From: Comamonadaceae bacterium
GTDB taxonomy: Bacteria > Pseudomonadota > Gammaproteobacteria > Burkholderiales > Burkholderiaceae_C
Length of the DNA: 64,000 nt
Direction of reading: 5' to 3'
Assembly: GCA_947373185.1 (NCBI GenBank)
Contig: CANBWP010000012.1
Span: 1-64,000, forward strand
Shown here: one piece after another, positions 56,679 through 64,000 of the stretch
Layout: each line of letters opens with the position of its first letter
Position numbering within the stretch: the stretch's first letter is position 1
Made by a program: the position numbers and the translations under genes
Notes under the pieces: model-generated
Database searches by the model: none
Told to the model about the DNA's origin: nothing
Seen by the model: only the letters and a program-made list of their open reading frames with translations

Positions 56679-57290
56679 TCAGGGTGCTTTCATGGCCAGG
56701 TTTTTCTCAATCGCCTGTATTAAATTCTTGTTGTCAGGACTGGTCATGCTGTTGTAGCTGTCCAGCAACTTGCCATCTCGTCCGATCAGGTATTTGTAGA
56801 AATTCCATTTAGGTTTTTGACCCGGCTCCAGCGCCAATTGTTTGAAAAATGGCACCGCTGCGTCGCCCGTCACCGCAGTTTTGGTAAACATTGGAAACTT
56901 CACGCCAAAGGTGTTTTCGCAGAAGTCTGCAATTTCCTGGTTGCTGTTTTTCTCTTGCGCAAAGTCGTTAGAGGGAAAACCCAAAACGACCAAGCCTTTG
57001 TCCTTGTATTTGCTGTACAGGTTTTCTAAGCCCTTGTACTGCGGGGTAAAGCCGCAATAGCTGGCGGTGTTCACAACCAATATCACTTTGCCGCTGTATT
57101 GGCACAGCGATTGTGACTTCTCATCTTGCAGCCTTGGAAAGCTGTGGTTGAGCAGTGCAGGGCACGTCTGCGGGCTGACGGCAGGGGAAGACACCGCGGT
57201 ATTTTGGGCATGCAAGGACATGCTGCAAAAGAGCAGCCCTATTGAAACGCCAAAACCAAGTCCTTTGAAATTAGCCATTGAACTACTCAT
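56679..57290 (-). CDS. Exported glutathione peroxidase-like thiol peroxidase
   Basis: The 203-residue protein has a signal peptide (GFGVSIGLLFCSMSLHA) and a peroxidase domain with a catalytic cysteine C79 in VNTASYCGFTPQY, then GFPSNDFAQE and WNFYKYL. It uses cysteine, not selenocysteine. In the periplasm it would remove lipid or hydrogen peroxides, so it fits the oxidative-stress theme. As first gene it probably carries the operon promoter in the 43-nt gap after glnE. Confidence 0.9.
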   Translation of the reverse strand: MSSSMANFKGLGFGVSIGLLFCSMSLHAQNTAVSSPAVSPQTCPALLNHSFPRLQDEKSQSLCQYSGKVILVVNTASYCGFTPQYKGLENLYSKYKDKGLVVLGFPSNDFAQEKNSNQEIADFCENTFGVKFPMFTKTAVTGDAAVPFFKQLALEPGQKPKWNFYKYLIGRDGKLLDSYNSMTSPDNKNLIQAIEKNLAMKAP

Positions 57291-57333
57291 TCTATTTTGT
57301 GACTGGGCAGTTTACTTCTAATTTCTCAGCTTG

Positions 57334-60096
57334 TCACGGAATGATCGAATGCCTCTTGACCTCGGGGAAAACAGCCTGCCATAGCGCGAGAATCGCCCTC
57401 ATTTCCGCGTCCACCGAGGCCGCTTGAACTTGGGTCGGCTCTTCATTCAGACGCGCTTGGTGCTGCACCTTGCGCAATGCGCGGTAGGCAGAGGAGGCTG
57501 CAAAACCCACACCCGTTGGCAACAAGCCAGCCGTTTCAGCGCGCTGTAGCAGGGCAATGTTGCCCACGTTGTCGGCCAATTCAGGATGGTTCGCTGTGTG
57601 GACCAAGACCAAGAACTGCACCGCGAACTCGGCATCAACCATGCCACCGGCACTGTGCTTCACATCAAACAAACCGGACTTGATGGGATGCGCGGCGCGC
57701 ACCCGATTGCGCATGGTCACAATCTCTGCCTTCAGGGCGACCTCATCGCGGCGGGCGCTGATGACGGCGCGCCGAACATCGCCAAAGCGCTGCTTCATGT
57801 CTGCATCGCCCATGACAAAGCGGGCACGTGTCATGGCCTGATGCTCCCATGTCCAGGCCGTGTTGCTGCCGCGTTGCTGTTGGTAGTCAGCGTATGCGTC
57901 GAAAGTGGTTACCAACAAACCTGAGCTCCCATTGGGTCTGAGGGCGGTGTCGATTTCAAACAAATCGCCCTCGGCTGTTTTCACGGTGAACCAATTGATG
58001 AGCTTTCGGACAAAGCCCGCGTAGACCTCTTGGGCCCGCTCGTCTGCGTCTTCGTACACAAAAACGATGTCCAAATCACTGCCATAGCCCAGCTCTTTGC
58101 CGCCCAATTTGCCATAAGCAATGATGGCAAATTGGGGGCTGTCCCGGTGCCGGTTTTTCAGACACGACCAACACCACTGTGCTGTGACGCGCAGCACGGC
58201 ATCGGCCATCGCACTCAAATCATCTGCCACCTGCTCAACTGTCAAGCGGCCTTCTACATCGCGGGCCAAAGTTCGGAAGACTTCGGCGTGGTGGGCTCGC
58301 CTCAGCAAATTTAACAAGCTCTCTTCGTCATCTTCGCCGGTTCGCGCAAGGGCGTTTCTGCGCGCCATGAGTTCGGCCTCAAAGTCATCGGCCACAAAGC
58401 GCTGCTGCAGCACCTCACCATTGGCCAACTCGTCGATCACACCGGGGTGCTGAACCAAATAACGTGCCGGCCATTTGGCCGCACCCAACAACCTCAACAG
58501 ACGTTCGTGGACGTTGGGGCGCTCCAGCAGCATGGCCAGGTAACTCTCACGCCGCATCAAGGGCTCCATCCAGTCGGCCATGCGGACCACGGCCACGGAC
58601 TCGACTCGCCCTTCCTTGAGCCACTGCGCAGTGCGCTGCAAAAGCCGCATCAAGCGCGCCCGCGCGTCATCGCGCAGGCCTTTCACTTTGGGACTGTCCT
58701 GCCAATGCGCCAAACGCGTTCGCGCCTCGCCCTCAAACAAATCCAAAACCGCCTCTAGCTCGGGACGTTCACGGGCACTTGCCGTGTTGCAAGATTTGCA
58801 CGCCTTGTCGCCGCCCAACAGAATGTCAAATTCATGGGCCACAACTTCTCGGTGAGCATCCAAATCGGTCAGAAAATCGCAACTGTCGCCGTAGCCCATG
58901 GTCTGCGCAATCCAGCTCAAATCCTCGTCCTGCGTGGGCAAGACATGGGTTTGTTGGTCGTCCAGGTACTGAATCCGATGCTCTACTTTGCGCAAAAAAA
59001 CATAGGCCTTGGACAGCGCCTCGGCCGTCTCGAAGGGCATCAAGCCAGCCTTGGCCACGCGCTTCAAAGCATCCAAGGTGGGCCGCGTTCTGAGCTCCGG
59101 AAATTGGCCCCCTCGCACCACTTGCAAAAGTTGGACCGTGAACTCAATCTCTCGAATGCCACCACGCGAGAGCTTCACATCGTTGGCTCGCTCCGGATGA
59201 CCAGCGCTGCGCTTGGCCGCATGGTCCCGAATTTGTTGATGCAGGGTGCGCAAGGATTCAAAAACGTTGTAATCCAAATAGCGGCGAAAGACGAAAGGCA
59301 AGATGAGCGTGCGAAGGCTGGCAGCAGAGCCATCTTCAATGGCGCGGCGCGGCGCTATGACGCGACTCTTCATCCAAGCAAAGCGTTCCCACTCACGGCC
59401 CTGGACCAGCAAATACTCTTCCAAAGCACCGAGTGATACAACGCTGGGACCCGAGTTGCCGTTGGGCCTGAGCGCCAAATCCACGCGGAAGACAAAGCCA
59501 TGTTCGGTCGTCTCTCCCACCAAGGTGTAAATGGCTTTGACGGCGCGGCTAAAGTACTCTTGTACAGAAATACGCCCAAGACCTTGGGCATTGCCCGCTG
59601 TCTCACCGTCTTCGTCGTAAACGTAAATGAGGTCAATGTCGCTGGAGACGTTCAACTCGCGTGCGCCCAACTTGCCCATGCCAATGACCCAGAATTGGGC
59701 CCTCGCGCCTGCTGCCGTCAACGGCGCACCGTGCCGAGCATCTAAATCTTGAAATGCCTGCAGACAGGCTTCATCGAGCGCAATTTCCGCCAAATGCGTG
59801 ACCGCCAAGGTGACCGTTTCAAGGGTGGCCCCTTGTTCGCAATCCAGGGTCAGCAGACGCGCGAGTGTCCATTGACGCAAGATCCGCAATGCGGCGCCCA
59901 CCTCGTAGCCCTGCGCGCGCAATTGGGCATAGGCTGTTTTGAGCAGTTCTCGTTGCGGAACACCCTCTGGCAAAGCAGCAAATACATCGGCATAGCGCCG
60001 TTGCAGCCTCTGATAAAACCGCGACCCCTCCGCCATGGCCGGACTCCGCCTGGATTCAATCGCCTTGCCTGCCTCAAACGCTTGTATGGCAGTCAT
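57334..60096 (-). CDS. glnE: Bifunctional glutamine synthetase adenylyltransferase/adenylyl-removing enzyme
   Basis: The 920-residue enzyme switches glutamine synthetase off and on by adding or removing AMP, under PII control. Two nucleotidyltransferase-fold domains are seen: the N-terminal removing domain with GMGKLGARELNVSSDIDLI, and the C-terminal adenylating domain with YGKLGGKELGYGSDLDIVF. Between them lie the helical regulatory segments, with GGIREIEFTVQLLQ. The length is normal. Only 20 nt separate its start from the divergent yhdP-like gene. Confidence 0.96.
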   Translation of the reverse strand: MTAIQAFEAGKAIESRRSPAMAEGSRFYQRLQRRYADVFAALPEGVPQRELLKTAYAQLRAQGYEVGAALRILRQWTLARLLTLDCEQGATLETVTLAVTHLAEIALDEACLQAFQDLDARHGAPLTAAGARAQFWVIGMGKLGARELNVSSDIDLIYVYDEDGETAGNAQGLGRISVQEYFSRAVKAIYTLVGETTEHGFVFRVDLALRPNGNSGPSVVSLGALEEYLLVQGREWERFAWMKSRVIAPRRAIEDGSAASLRTLILPFVFRRYLDYNVFESLRTLHQQIRDHAAKRSAGHPERANDVKLSRGGIREIEFTVQLLQVVRGGQFPELRTRPTLDALKRVAKAGLMPFETAEALSKAYVFLRKVEHRIQYLDDQQTHVLPTQDEDLSWIAQTMGYGDSCDFLTDLDAHREVVAHEFDILLGGDKACKSCNTASARERPELEAVLDLFEGEARTRLAHWQDSPKVKGLRDDARARLMRLLQRTAQWLKEGRVESVAVVRMADWMEPLMRRESYLAMLLERPNVHERLLRLLGAAKWPARYLVQHPGVIDELANGEVLQQRFVADDFEAELMARRNALARTGEDDEESLLNLLRRAHHAEVFRTLARDVEGRLTVEQVADDLSAMADAVLRVTAQWCWSCLKNRHRDSPQFAIIAYGKLGGKELGYGSDLDIVFVYEDADERAQEVYAGFVRKLINWFTVKTAEGDLFEIDTALRPNGSSGLLVTTFDAYADYQQQRGSNTAWTWEHQAMTRARFVMGDADMKQRFGDVRRAVISARRDEVALKAEIVTMRNRVRAAHPIKSGLFDVKHSAGGMVDAEFAVQFLVLVHTANHPELADNVGNIALLQRAETAGLLPTGVGFAASSAYRALRKVQHQARLNEEPTQVQAASVDAEMRAILALWQAVFPEVKRHSIIP

Positions 60097-60116
60097 AATT
60101 CCATGCCTAAGCCAAT

Positions 60117-63100
60117 ATGTCCCATCCCGTATTCCGAATGCTCAATTTTTCTTCGTGGTCCAAGCTGATCAACGTCACGCTGCGCATGGCTGCCTGGGCC
60201 CTGCTGGTCGTGGGCTTGGTCTTGGCGATGGCATGGACGGCATTGCATTTTTGGATTGTGCCGCGAATTGAGGATTTCCGTCCTAAGTTGGAAAACATGG
60301 CCAGTCAAACCATTGGGGTTCCCGTTCAAATGGGACGCTTGGTGGCAGTTTCTTCTGGCTGGATGCCCACCTTTGAAATCCACGACCTCACGTTGCTAGA
60401 TCCTGAAGGACGCCGCGCGCTCACGCTGCCTAAAATTGTTTTTGCCATCAGCGTCAGATCCGTTCTCAATTTGGGCGTCGAACAACTGGTGATCGACTCG
60501 CCCACGCTGGACATCCGCAGAACAGCACAAGGCGATTGGCGCATCGCTGGACTGGCCCTGAAAAAAGAGACCGACACCGATTCGGCGGCCGTCGATTGGC
60601 TTTTTTCACAAAAGGAAATTGTCATTCAGCACGGTACCGTCGTCTGGACTGATCAATTCAATCCGCGTCAAAAGGACAAGCCCTCGCTGAATTTGAACGA
60701 TGTGTCTTGGGTACTTCGCAACTCTGCCCGGCATCATCAGTGGCGTTTGGATGCAACACCGCCCACGGGTTGGGGCGATCGCTTTGTGCTCATGGGCGAT
60801 CTTCACCGAAGTCTTCTGTCGACCCACGCTGGTCGATTCAAAGACTGGAGTGGCCAAGTTCATGTGCAGTTTCCAGACGTCAACTTGGCAGAACTGGGGC
60901 CTCATTTGCCTTGGAAATTCAATGCCACCCAAGGCCAAGGGGCCCTTCGCATGTGGGTTGACATGCAACACGGCAATGTCAAACAAGCCACAGCGGACTT
61001 GGTGCTAGAAAACGCAACCGCGCAACTCAGACCAGAGTTACAAGCCTTGTCATTTAAAAACATTGCGGGCCGTGTTGCCATCAAACCTCAGCACAGCGGC
61101 TTTGATGTTTCAACAGAAGGCCTGCGCTTTGATACCGCAGATGGCTTGCACTGGCCCGGCGGCAACGTCAACATCTCCTACCTCGAAGCAGAGAATGGTC
61201 AGTCCGCCAAAGGTCACTTTCAAGGGGACAAGCTCGACCTATTCGCCTTGCGTAACATTGCCTTGCAATTGCCTTTGCCCGAAACAGCCCGGCAACGCTT
61301 GATCGATCACAAGGTCAATGGCCTGGTCAACACCTTGAACCTAGAATGGACTGAGCAGCAAACGGCACAAGGCAAGTCAATTGACGTCCAACTTGCCAAC
61401 GGCCAAATTGAAGACTTTTCCTTTGAAGGCGGCAAACCTGGCTCAAGGTCTGAAAACTGGCCTGGCATTGAAAACGCCAATATCCATTTCGACGTCAACG
61501 CCAACGGCGGCCAATTCAAGGCCGTCATTCAAAATGGCGCCGTCAGCATCAACCGCATTTTTGAAGACCCACGCATTCCCCTGGAGAAAATGCAAGCCAG
61601 CATGAAGTGGCAAAACCAAAAGGGGCAGGTTGTTGTTCCTGAGTGGCAGCTCAGTGTGCACAACCAAGACGTCACGGGCGAATGGCATGGCAGTTGGAAG
61701 CCCAGCACCATGCCCAACAGCTTGGGGGTTTTAGATTTGCAAGGCACGATCATCCGTGGCGACGCGACCAAAGTGCACCGCTATTTGCCCTTGTCCATTC
61801 CGCAGTCCGTCCGCTACTACGTGCGTGACAGCATTCTCAAAGGCAGCGTCAAAAACATGGCCGTCAAAATCAAGGGCGACCTGCATGAGTTGCCCTTTGC
61901 CAATCCCAAAGACGGCGACTTCCGCTTTGCGGGCAAGGTAGAAGACGTTCAATACGCCTATGTGCCCGTCAGCATCGCAGGCACCTCGAATCGCAATGCC
62001 GCCAATGAGCCCTTGTGGCCTGCGATGAACAATGTGAGCGGTGATGTACTCTTCGATCGCCTGAGCTTCAAAGTCAATGGCGCCAGCGGCAAGTGGGGCA
62101 ACGTTCCCTTTGCGCAAATCAAAGCAGAAATTCCCAACCTCCGGGCAGACGTCGTTGTCAATGTGCAGGGCGAAACCAAGCCGAGCGCCAAACAATTGCT
62201 CACAGAGCTTCGTCAATCGCCCGTGAACAACATGCTGAGCGGCGCGTTGACGCAAGCCAGCAGCACGGGCGCATTGAGTGCACGGCTGAAATTAATTTTG
62301 CCCCTCGCAGCATTGGACAAAACAGTGGTTCAAGGCAGCGTGACCTTTGCAGGCAACGATGTCCGGATGCTGTCCTCCTTGCCTGCCTTTGAAAAAACAC
62401 AAGGCAGCATCAACTTCAATGAAAGCGGTTTTAGCCTGGCTGGTGTCAATGCGCAATTTTTAGGCGGCGCCGTTAAATTGGACGGTGGCACACGCAAGTT
62501 GGCGGCAAAAAGCACTGACGCCAATCCGCTCATTCGCATTCAAGGTCAAGCCACGGCCAATGGCATGCGTCAAGCCCAAGAAATTCCGCTCCTGAGCCTG
62601 TTGGCTCAACAAGCCAGTGGCGCCACCGCCTACACAGCCAGCTTGGGCTTCAAGGGGGGGCAGAGTGAGTTGAGCATTCAGTCGCAGCTTCAAGGGCTGG
62701 CATTGAATCTACCGGCCCCTTTGAACAAACGCCCAGATGAGATGGTGGCGGTGAAATTTGAGAACATCATTCAAAGCACAAGCAATGCAAGTCTCAACAA
62801 AGCGCAGCGCGATCAGGTACAAATTGCTTGGGGCCGGGCGTTTTCTGCGTTCTACACACGCGATGTCAGTGGCAATGAACCGCGTGTTCTGAGTGGCCGC
62901 TGGGTCGTGGGTGATGCGTTCTCAGCAAGCACCAATGCAAATGACACGGGTGTCATTGCCAGCCTCAATTTGACGTCCTTTTCGATTGACGACTGGCTGC
63001 AAATTTTTGCGCCACCCAAGTCCGGCGCAACCCATCAACTTGCACAAAACACAAATCTTTCAAGTTCGGCTCAGGCCTATTTACCGACCCGCATGAACTT

Positions 63101-64000
63101 GAAAACCAATGAATTGTTCGTGCAAGGTAGAAACTTGCACAACGTGGTCGTCAATGGTTCTCGTGACGGTTATTTGTGGCGCACCAACTTAGACGCCAAA
63201 GAGCTGAGCGGCTACTTAGAGTACCGTCAGCCCAATCAACAAAATACAGCTCGCATTTACGCGCGTTTGGCGCGTTTGAGTTTGCCGCCTTCCGCCGATC
63301 AAGCGGTTGAGTCTTTGCTGGAAGACTCGCCCGTTGCCATTCCGGCACTGGACATCGTGGTCGACGAGCTGGAGTTACGCGGCAAGAAGATGGGCCGCGT
63401 CGAAATTGAAGCCGTCAACACCGACAGCGCGCCCTCCAAAACCAATACGGGCCGCGAATGGCGCCTGAACAAATTGAACATCACGGTGCCAGAAGCAAGT
63501 TTCAAGGCCAACGGCAAGTGGGTGACCTCCAGAGATGGCACTGTGCAAGCCAACACAGACATGGTATTTAAACTAGACGTCTCAGATGCCGGCGAGTTGC
63601 TGAATCGACTTGGCACCAAGGATGCGCTCAAAGGCGGTGGCGGCAAGCTAGAAGGCCAAGTCAGCTGGCAAGGCTCGCCCCTGACGTTGCACTACCCCAG
63701 TTTGAATGGTCGTTTTAACGTCAACATCGGCAGAGGGCAGTTTTTGCAAGCAGAACCTGGCGTCGCCAAGCTGTTGGGCGTTTTGAGTTTGCAAGCTTTG
63801 CCAAGGCGTTTGTTGCTCGATTTTCGCGATGTCTTCAGTGCGGGTTTTGCTTTCGACACCGTTCGTGGTGACGTCAGTATTCAACAGGGCATTGCGAGCA
63901 CTCGAAATTTGCAAATGAAAGGGGTCAATGCGCTGGTGCAAATGGAAGGCAGTTCGGACATTGCCCGAGAAACTCAAAATTTACGCGTGGTGATCTTGCC
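60117..64000 (+). CDS. YhdP-family AsmA-like envelope protein (3' end outside window)
   Basis: The frame is open from 60117 (or ATG 60138) to the window end, about 1294 codons, without stop. An N-terminal membrane helix (AAWALLVVGLVLAMAWTA) is followed by a long periplasmic beta-rich AsmA/DUF3971 region. The C-terminal part reads FRDVFSAGFAFDTVRGDV and MKGVNALVQMEG, typical of the last 150 residues. YhdP and relatives bridge the envelope and move phospholipids to the outer membrane. By family length only about 60-100 codons are missing. Confidence 0.9.
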   Translation, partial: MSHPVFRMLNFSSWSKLINVTLRMAAWALLVVGLVLAMAWTALHFWIVPRIEDFRPKLENMASQTIGVPVQMGRLVAVSSGWMPTFEIHDLTLLDPEGRRALTLPKIVFAISVRSVLNLGVEQLVIDSPTLDIRRTAQGDWRIAGLALKKETDTDSAAVDWLFSQKEIVIQHGTVVWTDQFNPRQKDKPSLNLNDVSWVLRNSARHHQWRLDATPPTGWGDRFVLMGDLHRSLLSTHAGRFKDWSGQVHVQFPDVNLAELGPHLPWKFNATQGQGALRMWVDMQHGNVKQATADLVLENATAQLRPELQALSFKNIAGRVAIKPQHSGFDVSTEGLRFDTADGLHWPGGNVNISYLEAENGQSAKGHFQGDKLDLFALRNIALQLPLPETARQRLIDHKVNGLVNTLNLEWTEQQTAQGKSIDVQLANGQIEDFSFEGGKPGSRSENWPGIENANIHFDVNANGGQFKAVIQNGAVSINRIFEDPRIPLEKMQASMKWQNQKGQVVVPEWQLSVHNQDVTGEWHGSWKPSTMPNSLGVLDLQGTIIRGDATKVHRYLPLSIPQSVRYYVRDSILKGSVKNMAVKIKGDLHELPFANPKDGDFRFAGKVEDVQYAYVPVSIAGTSNRNAANEPLWPAMNNVSGDVLFDRLSFKVNGASGKWGNVPFAQIKAEIPNLRADVVVNVQGETKPSAKQLLTELRQSPVNNMLSGALTQASSTGALSARLKLILPLAALDKTVVQGSVTFAGNDVRMLSSLPAFEKTQGSINFNESGFSLAGVNAQFLGGAVKLDGGTRKLAAKSTDANPLIRIQGQATANGMRQAQEIPLLSLLAQQASGATAYTASLGFKGGQSELSIQSQLQGLALNLPAPLNKRPDEMVAVKFENIIQSTSNASLNKAQRDQVQIAWGRAFSAFYTRDVSGNEPRVLSGRWVVGDAFSASTNANDTGVIASLNLTSFSIDDWLQIFAPPKSGATHQLAQNTNLSSSAQAYLPTRMNLKTNELFVQGRNLHNVVVNGSRDGYLWRTNLDAKELSGYLEYRQPNQQNTARIYARLARLSLPPSADQAVESLLEDSPVAIPALDIVVDELELRGKKMGRVEIEAVNTDSAPSKTNTGREWRLNKLNITVPEASFKANGKWVTSRDGTVQANTDMVFKLDVSDAGELLNRLGTKDALKGGGGKLEGQVSWQGSPLTLHYPSLNGRFNVNIGRGQFLQAEPGVAKLLGVLSLQALPRRLLLDFRDVFSAGFAFDTVRGDVSIQQGIASTRNLQMKGVNALVQMEGSSDIARETQNLRVVIL

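Noticed and set aside
60138-64000. Several antisense frames of 60-175 codons over the YhdP-like gene
   Set aside because: They are shadows of a single long continuous frame with clear family motifs.

Overview
The window is a stretch of bacterial core chromosome, about 64 kb, almost fully coding. It most resembles a betaproteobacterium of the order Burkholderiales, family Comamonadaceae (Limnohabitans or Rhodoferax-like). This is inferred from gene order (recA-recX, sucC-sucD-terC-pilA, divergent lptD and amgK, glnE beside yhdP), from the protein families, and from moderate GC with many short intergenic gaps. I see no rRNA, tRNA, CRISPR array, insertion sequence or prophage.

Layout. 1-1.6 kb: start of an RNA-binding protein gene and an ammonium transporter with a sigma-54-like promoter. 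1.6-10.4 kb: UPF0016 cation transporter, metX-metW, a quinone oxidoreductase, then a complete L-threonate/erythronate catabolic set (ltnD-otnK-otnC-otnI) and an M20 peptidase. 10.4-18.2 kb: leftward amgK-rsmE-MFS and rightward lptD-surA-rsmA (envelope and ribosome). 18.3-19.4 kb: a secreted barnase-like ribonuclease and a barstar-like inhibitor. 19.6-27.5 kb: maeB, pepP, murU, transketolase and GAPDH. 27.6-31.3 kb: a topoisomerase III with a lysine/alanine-rich linker and a C-terminal SWIB domain. It is divergent from a SET-domain methyltransferase gene across a long alternating purine-pyrimidine tract. 31.4-35.9 kb: birA, a small membrane protein, a GST, a two-component system and a MarR regulator. 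36-41.6 kb: recA (with promoter and LexA-like box), recX, argC, sucCD and terC. 41.7-45.2 kb: a type IV pilin, a ModA-like binding protein, moaC and a BepA-like M48 protease.

45.2-46.2 kb holds the least ordinary locus: a small cysteine-rich protein with a phospholipase A2-type CxxHD motif and a candidate double-glycine leader, followed 5 nt later by a lipoprotein gene. I read it as a possible secreted lipase with its immunity or partner protein. 46.4-49.6 kb: DUF3717-DUF1289 protein, YaeQ, purB and a GST. 49.6-57.3 kb: a nine-gene leftward operon (NTF2-like, SDR, DUF3833, MFS, chalcone-isomerase-like, cyclopropane fatty acid synthase, DUF1365, FAD amine oxidase-like, glutathione peroxidase). 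It looks like a membrane-lipid modification/photo-oxidative stress module. 57.3-64 kb: glnE and most of a yhdP-like AsmA gene cut by the window end.

Main themes are central carbon metabolism, nitrogen control, outer-membrane assembly and peptidoglycan recycling, with three small islands of special interest: the PLA2-lipoprotein pair, the SET/SWIB-topoisomerase pair, and the barnase-barstar pair. All family assignments come from reading motifs; no database search was run.
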